Shown here: one piece after another, positions 44,490 through 56,267 of the stretch
Numbering within the stretch: the stretch's first letter is position 1
How the letters are laid out: each line of letters begins with the position of its first letter
Assembly (NCBI GenBank): GCA_033064195.1
Contig: JARBJD010000003.1
Coordinates: forward strand, 558,001 to 622,000
Source of the DNA: Blattamonas nauphoetae
Lineage: Eukaryota > Preaxostyla > Oxymonadida
Direction: 5' to 3'
Length of the DNA stretch: 64,000 nucleotides
The notes under the pieces: generated by a model
Databases searched by the model: none
What the model was told of the DNA's origin: nothing
Seen by the model: only the letters and a program-made list of their open reading frames with translations
Translations under genes and position numbers: made by a program

Positions 44490-45625
44490 CACATTCTAGA
44501 AAGTGGAAACTCGCCTCCATTCGTTACTTTAAGACTGCTCTCGAATCAACGGACGATATCGACGTTCCTGCCCAGCGTCCCTGTCCTTCTCCACGCCCGA
44601 CATCGACGTTATGTTCGTCTCCATAGAACAGTGGAGATGCATCACACGCGCAGCGTGTCATCTGTGCCATCTTCCAGTTTTGGTACAGCACGACATTCAC
44701 TCCTCCCGAGTCAGTCGCCGGTAGCCCTCTCCACTCCCACGCATCGATGATGCAGATCAGGCTCTCCTACCTCAACTCGCCACACACCCGTTCGTGTCCG
44801 ACGTGCGGTGCTGTGCCAATCGACACAAGTGCAGCTCCGAGTGCAAGCTGGCTCTCGTGATCGAATGGAAATGACTACGAAAGAAAGGAAGACGTACAGA
44901 ACACAAGACAACGAGAGACACAGCCTGATCAAGCGTCTGTTGTCTGTCCCGCTCACCCATCGTCACCTCACATTCCGTTGTGGAATACCATCGTCTTCTC
45001 ATCGACGCCCACCCGAGCGAGATCAAAGACGGGGTCGACAGGACGGTCAACTGCGACGCTCCCCAAAGAGTCACATGTCAGTCAACACTCATCCGCCTCT
45101 CGCAGCGAACACGCCTGCCGAAGACCTACTCTCGCCTGAGTGGGAGTCGGACAATGACAACACGGATTCCATCGCATTTGGCGATGATACCATCTTCACT
45201 CCGCCCCATCTCCGACGCAGATCCCGATGTGGATGCTGCCTCATCCAGCCTGCTCCGTCCATGGAGCCAGCAACATCGACAACACTCTCACCAGAATCGA
45301 CCACCTCCAGCGACTGTCCAGTGTGCCCACCAACTTCATCTGCTCCACACGCATCCAGATCATCAAACTTGTCAAGCCGAACTCATCCCTCGACGCGTCT
45401 GCTCTCAAAGCGGACATCTCCTGCGGCGCTCTGTCGGGCATCATCAACTCGGACTACCTCCGCTCCATTCTGATTGTGTACCCACAGGCCAAGCCACTCA
45501 TCGTCGCGCTGAAGGTCTTCCTCCTCCACCTGCAGCTCAAGCGCAACTTCCACCCGAAGGCAGTGCCGCCCCTTGTTCAATTTTATGTGTGCAATATGTC
45601 CCTTCCCCACGACTTCCCATCATCA
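44490..45625 (+). pseudogene. TRF4/PAPD5-type poly(A) RNA polymerase, decayed
   Basis: The stretch near 44600 reads PDIDVMFVSIEQ, the Asp pair of a nucleotidyltransferase active site. Farther on, VPTNFICSTRIQIIKLV, DISCGALSGIINSDYLRSIL and YPQAKPLIVALKVFLLHLQL match the third catalytic Asp strand and the central-domain helices of TRF4-like non-canonical poly(A) polymerases, which tag nuclear RNAs for degradation. These parts sit in different frames and the PAP-associated domain does not follow, so it is a pseudogene. Confidence 0.55.
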
Positions 45626-45695
45626 ATCCAGCTAACCCCCGCTTCTGTCAGTTCTACCTTCAACATTCAGACGTCACTCGATCTACCATCCCCCA

Positions 45696-45808
45696 CGATC
45701 GCCTGCTCCCTCATTCCAACGATCGCCTGCTCCCTCATTCCAACGATCGCCTGCTCCCTCATTCCAACGATCGCCTGCTCCCTCATTCCAACGCTCGCCT
45801 GCTCCCTC
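45696..45808 (+). repeat. 24-bp minisatellite, about 4.7 copies
   Basis: Tandem units of ACGATCGCCTGCTCCCTCAT plus TCCA, encoding TIACSLIP in one frame. The last copy has a C for T substitution. It lies at the 3' end of the poly(A) polymerase remnant. Confidence 0.95.
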
Positions 45809-45819
45809 CTCTCTCGTTG

Positions 45820-46840
45820 TGACAGACATTCGATGTCGACGTCACTACCCATCCACCTTCGGTCCAATTCGAACTTCACAAACTTCAAGCTCTTCCTCCA
45901 GATTTCTTACTCGTCTTGTGGAAAATCAGCGCTCAAGCGGAACTGTGAGCCTGATCTCAACGCCACTCAACAATGTACATCATTCAGACCTTTTCCCTCT
46001 CGTGGTAAACCGACCAACGGACTCAGTTTTTGTGCGATCGTCCTCGTTCGGCAACATCACCTCGAATTCGCCCACTATGCACCCACATCTGACCACTGCA
46101 ACAGGAAAGACAATATTATTGAACACAAAGAATGAGAATGTGCAAAGAGTGTTCTACGGGACAATGACAAGCGATCTCAACCTCGGTGGGTCCTTCCTCT
46201 TTTCCAACAACAGCTTCCTCAACACAACACACTCAAACGCCGTTTACACATGCCCCGGCTGTACCTGCACCACCTCATATCGCACCTGTACCTCAGATAT
46301 CACCATCCAACGTTTTTTCAACCCAGATTGTCAACAACAACACTTTTTCTACGTTCGATTCATGTGATCGATCCGAATATGTAGTCATTGTTTATGATTC
46401 AGACCAAGTTGCAGACAACCTCGTCCATAACCTTCAAACCAACATAATTCACGAATACATCGCGTCCCTCTTGCTACGCATGCATTCAATCACCTCCACC
46501 ACAATGTACACCAAGAAATTCGAATGGAATCATGAACTTCATCAACCAGCGTTTTGGAGTCGCCGTCCGGACATTTGAATCAGGATGTCATGAAACTCAC
46601 TTCAGCCACACTCAAAATGCACACTGTCTCGTTGTCATCATTCATTGTAACCTCAGCGAGTGTCACCAAATTGATCACGCAGACAGGAAGCGGAGGAGGG
46701 GCGTTCCTGAGAATGTGTGGAGACAAAAACCAGATTGTGTCGATCACAAGCAGTTTGTTCGGGTCAGTGTCGTCGACAGGAGATGCAGGAGTGATTCTAG
46801 CTGGGCTCGGACCAGAATCGAAACTACCAGACTGACACTA
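45820..46840 (+). pseudogene. Beta-helix surface protein fragment
   Basis: The plus frames 45819-46367 and 46554-46835 contain VFYGTMTSDLNLGGSFLFSN, NSFLNTTHSNAVYTC and GSGGGAFLRMCGDKN, VSITSSLFGSVSSTGDAG. These are the repeating strand-turn blocks of oxymonad right-handed beta-helix surface proteins. Frame changes separate them and neither signal peptide nor anchor is seen. Confidence 0.5.
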
Positions 46841-46952
46841 CATTCAAATCGTACTCGTGTTCTGGAAAAGAGAGTCCACACGACACAAGCTTCGTTCCAT
46901 CAACACATTCATCGTCCGCACTCACCCACATGTCTGTCTCTCTCAGCATCGA

Positions 46953-48270
46953 TTAAGTGCTGAACGACTCAAACGAGATCTTTCCTCTTCCAACACATCT
47001 GATGTTCTGCCAAGCTGAGGGGAAGTCAGCAGTGGGGAGTCCATTGTGCGTTAGATCGGATTGGCTGAGTGTCACATTGCTGTTTGTCGCATGGATGGCG
47101 CCCTGACCAAGGTTGCGGAATTTCGTCCATGAGATTTCACACACACACTCATTCAGCACAACAAGACCACTCTCCCACGAGCACAGTGTCTCCGAGTTCG
47201 TTGCGGCTTCGTTGGCTGATGCGAACTTACCAGAGAACGTGTTTTGTGCGATGGCCAGTGTCCATTTTTTGCTTGGTTGTCCTTCTGCTGACACAAGAGG
47301 CAGTCCTTCACCGTCACCTCATCTCCCAGTGACTCGATTAGCGAGTCGGTGTCGAGCACGGGAGGAAGAGAGAAGGAGAGATGGCTCAGCGTCAGAATCG
47401 GTGCTTGGCCTCCATCAGGACTGTTCACCATCCTTCATTCGTTCTCAACAACAATCACACTCTTCGATGACGACGTTTTCACGGTCGTTCGCGTCGCGGA
47501 CGGATCAAACACTCCATTCAGGAACGACGATTCAACAACTGTGATCGTGCATGGCTGGCTTCCACCAACATTCTTCCCAGCGCGAGCAAGACCACAACAA
47601 ATCCAGCATCCCTCTCCACACCCACCAAGATCCTTTCCTATCTGTTCAACTGTGATCGCCTGGCCTTCACATCGGCATTCCGCAACTCGCAGAGGGATCA
47701 TGTGCCAAATGATGCCTGTCGACTCAGCGTTGTCGATCACCCAGCTCAGAGGATCAGCAAGATCAGTCGGAGTTTCGAAGCCATTCCATTGATGAACCAC
47801 TCGCTCACGATTCGATCCTGTCGCAATGATTGGTGTTGCTTCCGTTCATTCAGTTTGATGACAGTCGATGAACTGCACTTCCTTCCCTTCAACTGAGGCT
47901 GAGAAGTCGAACAGCATCAGAGAAACATGGTTCAGAATGACAGTTGGAGAGGAAGCGACAGGATCAGCTGGAGCGACCAGGATGAGAGGAGCAGCAGTGA
48001 GAACGAAGTCACCCATTCACAAACTCTCTTCATCTCCTTTCACAGAAATGATCGTCTGTGTGAGCGACAGTGTTCCGTCTTCCACTTCGAACAGTGCAAG
48101 CGGGAGTTCAATGCCAGCTTCGAACAGGAATTGTCATGTCTCATCCACAACACTGACTGTCATATTCATCATCTTCCCGCGATCGTCCATCACGTGTCGA
48201 AGAACCACGAGACGCTGACCAAAGATTTGTTGAAGGAAGTTTTTGAATCAGATTCGATGCACATGAGTTA
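46953..48270 (-). pseudogene. Second beta-helix surface protein fragment, opposite strand
   Basis: The minus frames 46953-47294, 47153-47431 and 47435-47800 read KWTLAIAQNTFSGKFASANE, GAIHATNSNVTLSQSDLTHN, IRCVGRGKISFESFS, LTLSHLSFSLPPVLDTDS and ITVVESSFLNGVFDPSATRT. They are typical of the same surface-protein family. They lie in more than one frame. This copy faces the plus-strand fragment at 45820-46840 tail to tail. Confidence 0.55.
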
Positions 48271-48497
48271 GATGAGGCAGAAGAGATACAAGGAGGAATG
48301 GGTAGAGATCCGATGAAGAGAGAGATGATGAAGAAAGATTGATTGAGCTGAAATGATTAGATCTCCCTCAAACTTGTTCAATCACTTTGTTAAAAGACTC
48401 ACATTTCATTCACCTCACTTTTTTGTTAATGCATTGAGTAGATTTCGCTTTCATATCTTGTTAGAACAATAAAATTTGGCAGGGGTCGATCACTTTC

Positions 48498-50519
48498 ATG
48501 AAGGTGGAAGAGGAAGGATTGGGCCTAGTTGCAGGACTCATCGAATATCTCAAGACAGATGATGAGGGAAAGCAGATTCATGCACTTCGTAACGTCAAAA
48601 CTATTTCAGATACACTCGGACCTGAAAGGACTCGGAATGAACTTATTCCGTTCTTGTTAGGTATCATCTCTCTCATTGTTCACCTTTTCTTCCATAACAT
48701 AGATACTTTTACTGAAGGTGACAGAGTTTTACAGGTTCTTGCGGAAGAATTAGGAGATTTTGTTCATCAGGTCGGAGGAGAGCAACATGCATCAATCCTA
48801 ATTCCTCTCCTGGAAAGCCTCGTGTCAGTTGAAGATGTGAAAGTCAAAACAGCAGTTTGCCGTTCTTTTCATCTCACAAATGAACATTGATCTCTCACCC
48901 TCTCTTCTCTTCTCAGGCTGTTAATTCATTCATTAAAATCATTCCAATTCTTCCCCAACGTGCGTATGACAAGGAATTGTTCCCTCTCATCGAAACAATG
49001 ACATCGTCCGACACATTCACACAAAAGGTTTCCGTAGCCCTCCTGTACCCAGAAATGTACAAGCGAGCAACCACCCAGCAGCGAGAGGAACTCTTAAGCA
49101 TGTTCCAACAACTTGTTGATGATGAAACTGTTGTTGTCAGACGGTCAGCGACTCGAGCCTTGAAGGATCTTGTTGCCGTCGCTGAACTTCGGATTCGGAC
49201 GACTGTTCTGATGGGCATGACACAGACACTCGCAGACTCCGAGAGAGATACTCTGAAGCTGTGGATCATGGATATTCTGATTGAATTCGTGAAATCTCCA
49301 CATTTTCCTGCCACTGACATCCGAACTCGCATTTTGGAGATTTATCAGGCACTTTCGAAGGATCCATCCTGGCGGGTGCAATTCAAAGTGGCTGAACTCT
49401 CCCCTCTGGTATTGTTTTCGCGTTTATTATTCATTTTGATCACCAATCGCAGTTTATCAAACATCTTCCTGATAATGCTGTCAGAGCAGAGTTTGTTCGC
49501 CCGTATTTTGGTTTCTTCGATGTTTGTCTCGTTTCATGCTTCTTTTCATTTGTATCAGAACGACCGTGACTCCGTCGTCAAAACAATTGCAGCCACAAAT
49601 CTCGCAGCGTTTTGCTCCTTCCTTCCTCCAGACACCATTGTGAGAATTGTGATTCCACAACTAAAGGATGTTCGTGAGGAGAGCATTCAATTTCGAGGTT
49701 TGTCTTCCTGAATATCCCGTCAATCCTTCCTTCTTAAATCATCACCTTTTCAGAGGCCTTTGTGGCGAGTGTGATGGAACTCTCGCAGAACCTTTCCAGA
49801 GAAGAATTTGCAAAATACATCATGCCCATGATCACAGGGTTTTTGGAGGAACAAACACCCGAAGTCCGTGCCAGCACGATCTCTCATCTAGCATCGGTTC
49901 AAAAGGTCTCTCTTCTCTTTCATCTTTCTTCTCTTTGCAGCACATGGACATCTCCACAATCATCCAGCAGATTACGGACTCCCTCGACCTGGTCGCGAGT
50001 GACAGACAATGGCGAATCAGAATCGAAATCATCGAATCATTCACTTACATCGCTCAACAGCTAGGACCAGCCCAGTTTGACAAAGATCTCCTCCAGTTCT
50101 GCTCCGAATATTTGTGCGATTCTGTCGCTAAAGTTCGAGAATCGACGGTCGGCGTCCTGTCTCAAATCGCCGGCTCGTTTGGGCTTGAATGGATTCGAAA
50201 TTCTCTCTTTCCTTCTGTGGGTCGATTCATCACTCACAATTCCTACCTTGTTAGGAGCACCCTCCTCCAGCTGTACTCGAACGTCACAAAGATCTCCACC
50301 ACCCCCTTCATCGTTTCTGACATCTTGCCCCGAGTGATCAGACTGACCAACGACAGGATCCCGAATGTGCGCTTCCATGTTGTGAAGGCTCTCGCTGTGT
50401 TGGGGCATGCTGTTGAGAAACCAGCAACTGACCAAATATTGGAGCACCTGAGGCATTTCACCACTGACAGAGATCGGGATGTGAAGAAGATGGCACAAGA
50501 CGCCCTTGATGAGTTTTAG
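48498..50519 (+). CDS. PPP2R1A: PP2A 65-kDa scaffold subunit A (HEAT repeats), spliced
   Basis: Scaffold that holds the catalytic and regulatory subunits of protein phosphatase 2A, in cytosol and nucleus. The ATG at 48498 opens MKVEEEGLGLVAGLIEYL with the conserved ERTRNELIPFL. HEAT repeats run to DVKKMAQDALDEF and a TAG at 50517-50519. Introns with good GT-AG ends lie at about 48659-48709, 48854-48916, 49409-49451, 49498-49558, 49700-49752 and 49907-49940, each restoring the family sequence (for example LL|DTFTEGDRVLQVLAEELG, VKTA|AVNSFIKIIP, VQK|HMDISTIIQQ). The length matches the family at about 590 residues. Two decayed partial copies lie at 34071-34375 and 34703-34910. PP2A B'' follows downstream on the same strand. 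Confidence 0.92.
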
Positions 50520-50768
50520 CCGTGATTTGACTGTTTATTTTGATCTTTTGTCCATGTCAGCACATTAATCATCTTTTTTGCGTTTATTCTCGGCTGTGGG
50601 ACAAGACGTCTTCGTAGGCGTTGTTGAAATAAATATCTTGGTCAGATGCGCCAGAATTCAGTCGATCCGCATTCGGGAGACTTCCATTGAGGGTGAGATC
50701 TTTAACAATCTCACTTGCTGAAGGACTTCAATCCTGAAGTTGTCTCCCCTCTTCAAATCTACCCAGTA

Positions 50769-51900
50769 ATGACGGCACTTCATCATCAATCACCAGAGGA
50801 CAAAATCACAATCGAACCGAATGAACTCCTCTTTCCTGTCCAAAAGCCCCATTTCCCCCTGTCCAAGATGTTCACCATCTCCAATTTGTCCTCCGAAGAG
50901 ATCTTATTAAACTTTAAGCTGCAACCAGGTACTCTTTTCACGCTTTACGTGGATTCATCGGTCTGACTTCATTGCACCTCACTTTTCTCAGACACCACTT
51001 CCTCCGCAATCCCAAATTGATTGTTGTATTTCATATACCCCACCCTCTTTTGCTCCACGCGAAGAAATAACAATATTTCATGCTTTTAATCATGTTTGAC
51101 CACTTTCATCCTCAACTTCAACACATCTGTTCACCTTTTTCGTCTCACAGGATTTTCCGATCAAACTCAGAGCATACGTTCCTCAGAAACTGTCGTTTAT
51201 ACCTGATACAGTTGATTTTGGGATTTGCCAAGTTGGCTCAAGGTTCGCTCAATTGCTCTCACTCATCTTCCATGCCAACCACTCGATTTTGGGCACATCC
51301 CCTTTCCCTTTTGATTCCTTTCGTGATTCTCTGAATAATATATCCAGTGAGACTCGGGAATATGAACCCAGATGTTTACTTCTCAAACATCAATGGTCGA
51401 TCCATCTTTCATTTATCGATAATATCAAATGATTCTCTTAACTCCACCCACAATCTTCAACACTCAATCCTCCTTAGAGACCCTCACCCCATCCGAATCC
51501 TGTTCCCTCTCCATTGTTTACAAGCCTCAGTTCTCTCTTGCCCATAGATTTCTCGGATCAGCTTCGGTTGCCGAAATTGGCCAGGGTCATCAGTTCACCG
51601 CCTTCTACGGCGGAACGGAAGCAAGCGATGATGCCAAATTGCTGTTCCCCATTGCATCTGGTGCCAAACAAGAGAATCAGAAGAAGAAAGTGTTAAAGGG
51701 AGCTCGTTTGACTGTTCTTTGTTCAATCTCGTTTTGATCGTCGTGTTGTCTTGTCGTCTCATAGCCATGCTGCCAGTGACCCAATACTCTCTTCCAACAT
51801 CCCAATCGTCCACCTCACCTGCTTCATCGTCGACAATATCGCACTATCTCTCCCAACCCACTTCGGCATCCTCGTCATCTAACCCCTCCCTCCCGCCGTG
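50769..51900 (+). CDS. MSP/ASH-domain protein, possibly damaged
   Basis: From the ATG at 50769, KITIEPNELLFPVQKPHFPL and FTISNLSSEEILLNFKLQ resemble the MSP/VAP immunoglobulin-like fold. After introns (about 50950-50993 and 51111-51175) comes DFPIKLRAYVPQKLSFIPDT VDFG, a second ASH-type domain, and later ILLTPPTIFNTQSS then SCSLSIVYKPQFSLAH. ASH/MSP arrays are common in ciliary and centrosomal proteins. Between about 51340 and 51430 the frame changes in a way I cannot explain with an intron, so either I have missed a short exon or the gene is recently broken. A Ser/Pro-rich tail ends at 51900. Confidence 0.5.
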
Positions 51901-52161
51901 ACTATGGAGCAGATCAGCGCCATTTTCGGGTTATGGGGAGAAATCAAAGAAAACCGAAGGATGGCTCCACCCCATTTGCAGCAACTTTGAGTTCATGCCA
52001 TTCAGTTTTCTAATTCAATTTATGTTAAATATTTAAAGAGGATCCAGCATTCATCTTTGTCCTCTCCTCAATCATTGGGATGAATCGATAATTTCTACAA
52101 TGATGGGTTGATCTACACGCAAATTCGCTTGTCTTGATCTAAAGGTCTCAGGCGACTCTTT
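51901..52161. promoter_or_regulatory. Presumed 3' flank and promoter of PP2A B''
   Basis: A short AT-rich interval between the MSP/ASH gene and the PP2A B'' start codon, without repeats. No specific promoter motif could be recognised. Confidence 0.25.
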
Positions 52162-54360
52162 ATGTCACGAGTTCATACACCCACAAAAGTCAAGTTGCAA
52201 TCGAAATTGGTGTGCCTTGATGTTCAGCTTACCTTCCTCCTAGGATGAACTTTTCCAAAATTGGCTGGGATTGGAGGAGACTCAAGATTTCATTAATTCA
52301 CTAATCGAAAGTGCAAAACATGGAACACTCGACCAAACAATAGCTGAACAAAACCACCTCTTTACAATTGAAAAACAACCACCACTCTCTCCATCTTTCA
52401 ATCGGAATCCCCGAGCATTCCGTGAATCAGACAGAAGCAGAACAACCAAACCATCTTCTAGTTCCCCTGACCGTTTACAAACAACATCTCCATCAAAGTT
52501 TGAAGATCGCTCAGTCGTCTGACTCCACTTTTGTTCTGATATGTCTTTATTCCAGACTGCAACAGGAAATATCGCCTCAAAACACCGTGAACATGTCCAT
52601 GCTAAAACACAAAAAACAAAGGAAGACATTCCACGAGCCCCACGATCGATGTATCAATCGGTGGCTCACTCTCGCCCTGCACCCACTCACCATCCTTCAT
52701 TTTCCGTGATACCAAGTTCAATGTTTTATCCTCAACTCCTCCCCGTCACACCATCTGAAGAACAAATTGTATGATATTTTCGTTCAAATCACATTTATCA
52801 GAACGGAATCCACGAAATATGTATGAAACATAAAGACAGCATCACTCTCGATATCTTCCGAAAGGAAATTATTAAACAGTATTTCGAACTTCCACGATGG
52901 TTCGCTCGTCCAATATTCAGACGAATTCTTCGAAACGAACGCCTCATGAAACAGTATCGTCTTGTGACCCGACGAAGTGTTATTCTCGGGAACGGAAATA
53001 TGTGGCAATGTGGATACGGTGGAGATGATGAGGAAGAAGACGATTCTGTTGAGGTTCACCAAGAACGAAAAACAGAAATGTTGATTGACGAGGACGATGA
53101 AATCGATGCCGAATTGTCGAGAATGCCAGGCCCAGATGGGAAATCAATGTTTCCATCAGTTGACTTGGAGAATGTTGTTATCCAAGAACAACAGATTGTC
53201 TCTTTCTACAGACACTTCCTCATGAATCTTGACAGACACGAAAGACTCTTCAATGCTGTCCGGAAACAGAAGAATCAGTTTATTCAGCCGAGTGATTGGG
53301 TTGCGTTTATTGAAGGTCTGCCCAGAACTCATCTCACCTTCCATTATTCATCTCCTCAAAAAAATCTTCTTCCATCTAAACACTCAACTCATTATTCATC
53401 ATGTTTCTATCTCATCTTCACACTTTTTCTTCAGACCTCCTCGCCACACATCCAGGCCTCGAATTTTTGAAAAATACACCCGAATTCCAACAACGTTACG
53501 CTGAAACTGTGATTGTGCGGATCTACTACAGCGTTAATCGCAAAGAGGACGAAAGGATGACACTGGCAGAGCTTACAAAATCCGACCTGACCGAACAGTG
53601 CCACTTTTGTGACGAAGAAATGAATATCAACCTCATTCATCGATTCTTCAGTTACGAACACTTCTATGTGTTGTACTGCAAGTTTTGGGAACTTGATACT
53701 GACCATGATCAGGTGATTAATGACCAGGATCTCGCAAAATACAACAATTTCAGTCTGTCGTCACACACTGTGGACAGAATTATCAACCAACAAGCCCCAC
53801 GCCGTCTCGGAAGTGGAATCCCGGGAAGGATGGATTTTAAAGACTTCATCTGGTTCTTGTTGAGCGAGGAGGATAAGACAACCGACACAGCAATCTCGTA
53901 TTGGTTTCGTGTGGTTGACTTGGATGATGATGGGATTTTGTCGGCATGGGAGATGGAACAGTTCTTTGGCGAGCAGCAAGATAAGTTGGATGGGATGGAT
54001 ATGGATTTGGTCAAGTTTGAGGACATCCTTGTTCAATGTGTCGATATGATCAAACCGCACTCCTTCAATGAGGCAGGAAATGTTGAAATCACATTAGCAG
54101 ATATGAAAAGATCGAGTTTGGCTTCGAATGTGTTCAACATTCTTACGAATTTATCAAAATACATCACTTTTGAGACAAAAGATCCATTTGGGGTGAAAGA
54201 CCAGTCTTCGCAGATGAGGTTTGTGTGTTTTTCTCAAATATCAGCATGATATTCTTTCTTAGTGATTGGGAACGGTTTGCACAGGCTGAATACGATCGTC
54301 TGTCACTGGAAGATGAGACTGATGATGGTGGAGGAACTGATTACATGGATCTCACGTAAG
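52162..54360 (+). CDS. PPP2R3: PP2A regulatory subunit B'' (EF-hand type), spliced
   Basis: B'' subunits target and calcium-regulate PP2A. A short first exon (MSRVHTPTKVKLQSKL, 52162-52209) and a 34-nt intron lead to DELFQNWLGLEETQDFINSL. Further introns lie at about 52521-52557, 52769-52800, 53316-53435 and 54218-54263. The middle keeps the family's IPxFY-type motif (VIPSSMFYPQLLP), then LEFLKNTPEFQQRYAETVIV and FSYEHFYVLYCKFWELDTDH. EF-hand loops are DTDHDQVINDQD and DLDDDGILSAWE, both with the acidic ligands. It ends SDWERFAQAEYDRLSLEDE and a TAA at about 54358. Length and order match PR72/PR130/TON2-type proteins. It lies 1.6 kb from the scaffold subunit on the same strand. Confidence 0.92.
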
Positions 54361-54563
54361 AAGACATATTTGTTCTTGTTTTGTGCTTTTTTGAGATTCG
54401 ATCTCCAATTTGCGACCAATGTTTCGAGCTAGAGAGAATAAATTGTGTCAGTCAGACGAAAACTAACTCTGAACAGAGATCCCCCAGAACACAACCAGAA
54501 TGAATTTAAAAACAAGAACATTCAGTGAATTGAAAGAAGAAAGACATTTATTCAACAAAAAAG

Positions 54564-55275
54564 TTAATCAAGTTTGATTCCAAATTGAGATAGCTTTTCT
54601 TTGTCAGGAAGAAGTTCCATCGACCATTCACCACCATTCTGGATTCGTTCAGTCAATTTTTCTAACGTGGACTGTAAAGAGGATAGATACATGATAGATA
54701 GAACAAACTTGGAGCATTTCCTTGAATTGTTCAGTCATATCATCAATCTTTGCTTGGATGTCCTGGATTTGTTGTTCCTTCTCAGCAAGAATAGTATCTT
54801 TTTCAGAAGTCGTCTTTTCAAACGACATCTTCAAAAAAACTGCAGTATCGAGGGTTTATGAGGAGGTAATTGCGAAAGAGAGAAAGAAGACCGAGTTCAT
54901 CTTGTAAGCGTTGAATTTTTTCTTCAAGTTCATTGTTTTTGCCGATGAGAAACTCTTGCATGTCTTTGTATTGACGTGTCATGCTGGTGACGATATCACT
55001 TCGATCATTCTTCGCATCATCAATCATTTCCTGATATTCACTTACACGACTCTGAACCTCATTTTTCGCTCTCACAGCCTGTTTTGATTGTTCTCGACGA
55101 AGAACTAGATGAGATAAAAGAAGTTGAGAGCTAAAATTGACAGACAAAGTTCTCTTTCAAGGGCTTCAATCTTCATTGCATTCCGGGCAGTGCTTTCACG
55201 CAATTTCTCTTTTTCAAGTTCAGATTCATCGATTCCTCCCTTCTTCCCTCCCTTCTTCCCGCCTTTCTTGGACAT
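54564..55275 (-). CDS. CCDC153: Dynein regulatory complex subunit 12 (CCDC153) homologue
   Basis: A coiled-coil protein of about 190 residues from four exons. The start MSKKGGKKGGKKGG at 55275 is the Lys/Gly-rich head seen in CCDC153. Then come ALERELFLRREQSKQAVRAK, TSMTRQYKDMQEFLIGKNNE, IDDMTEQFKEMLQ and STLEKLTERIQNGGEWSM, ending at a TAA (54564-54566). Three introns (41 nt, then about 50 and 45 nt) fit in phase. CCDC153 (DRC12) is part of the nexin-dynein regulatory complex that joins axonemal doublets. The gene is divergent from the next one, with 181 bp between start codons. Confidence 0.75.
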
Positions 55276-55456
55276 TGGAACGGGTGACAAAAAATTATGG
55301 TAACAATGAGTGGACGAATCACGAGAGAAACCATTTTTTCTCTGATCAGTCTGATTCTCTGTCCGAATGAGGCAGAAAAAAGGGAATGTTGGTGGTTTCG
55401 TTTTGGTTTGTTCAAAGTCAATGGTTCGATCATGTCTCATTATGCTCCTGTCTCAA

Positions 55457-56053
55457 ATGGAGAAAAACGAAAGTGAGAATCATGCCCATCCAACAAATGC
55501 CTATTTTTCATATTTATACCAAACATCTAACCTTCCCCAAACACCACTCTCACACTATTACGAATTTCGCCTCTCTCAGGCGATTGAACACGAAAAAAGA
55601 TACAATCAATCGTTTTCAATGCCTGCAATTGTGCAAGAAGAACATTTATCACAAAAACAACCATCGATTCTCCGCTGTTTTCGCTGTTCTGGTCAACTTA
55701 TCCCACATATCACTGGAAGATCCTCTCTAACATCATTCCAGAAAGAAATTCAATCATCATCAAATTCATCACAGAAACCCCCTTCTGCGCCAAAGCAGAC
55801 TCCATCAGTTCCTCTTAAGAGACAGAAAACTCCCATCTCTCAACCAAAAGGCTTTTCATTTGCATCTGGAAGTCCGAATCCTACACCAAAACCCAAATCG
55901 TCACCACACACAGTTGCACAACCTCCTCAAATCCAAAGTTTCACTCGTCTCTCTGTCATTTGCTTAAGATGTGGATATTCACAGTCGTATGGATCCACGG
56001 AATCCAAGAAAGGGCGAGCACTTGTCGCAAGTTGGTCACCTTCAAAGACTTGA
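55457..56053 (+). CDS. Rpr2/Rpp21-like zinc-ribbon protein (putative RNase P/MRP subunit)
   Basis: From the ATG at 55457: MEKNESENHAHPTNAYFSYL, then a helical stretch SPLSHYYEFRLSQAIEHEKR-like (read NLPQTPLSHYYEFRLSQAIE), then the first Cys pair LRCFRCSGQLIPHIT. A disordered Ser/Pro/Lys insert of about 80 residues follows, then the second pair ICLRCGYSQSYGS and a basic tail. Helices followed by CxxC...LIP...CxxCG is the Rpr2/Rpp21/Snm1 layout of RNase P and MRP proteins that process tRNA and rRNA. The insert between the Cys pairs is long for the family. The assignment is by motif order only. A single exon, it converges on CFAP251. Confidence 0.5.
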   Translation: MEKNESENHAHPTNAYFSYLYQTSNLPQTPLSHYYEFRLSQAIEHEKRYNQSFSMPAIVQEEHLSQKQPSILRCFRCSGQLIPHITGRSSLTSFQKEIQSSSNSSQKPPSAPKQTPSVPLKRQKTPISQPKGFSFASGSPNPTPKPKSSPHTVAQPPQIQSFTRLSVICLRCGYSQSYGSTESKKGRALVASWSPSKT

Positions 56054-56267
56054 CCGACGCCATCCTTTTCCTATAGCTCCGTCATATCAACAGGACATCA
56101 TTAATGAGAGAGAATTTCCCATTCGACTCAATTCGACTGGGGAAGTGTTTTTTCCTGATATAATAAGGAACTTTTCATCAAAATTCTCCTCAATGAATAT
56201 TGAACAGACAAATTATCTGAATGAAGGGAAATTAAGAATTAATTGTGAGGTGATCCATCCCAGTACC

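Noticed and set aside
46186-46578. Second plus-strand frame over the beta-helix region
   Set aside because: It overlaps the better beta-helix frame, is Thr/Ser/His-rich without pattern and is likely spurious.
55971-56246. Plus-strand frame following the Rpr2-like gene
   Set aside because: It overlaps that gene's 3' end in another frame and then runs antisense into the CFAP251 exon; no splice or start supports it.
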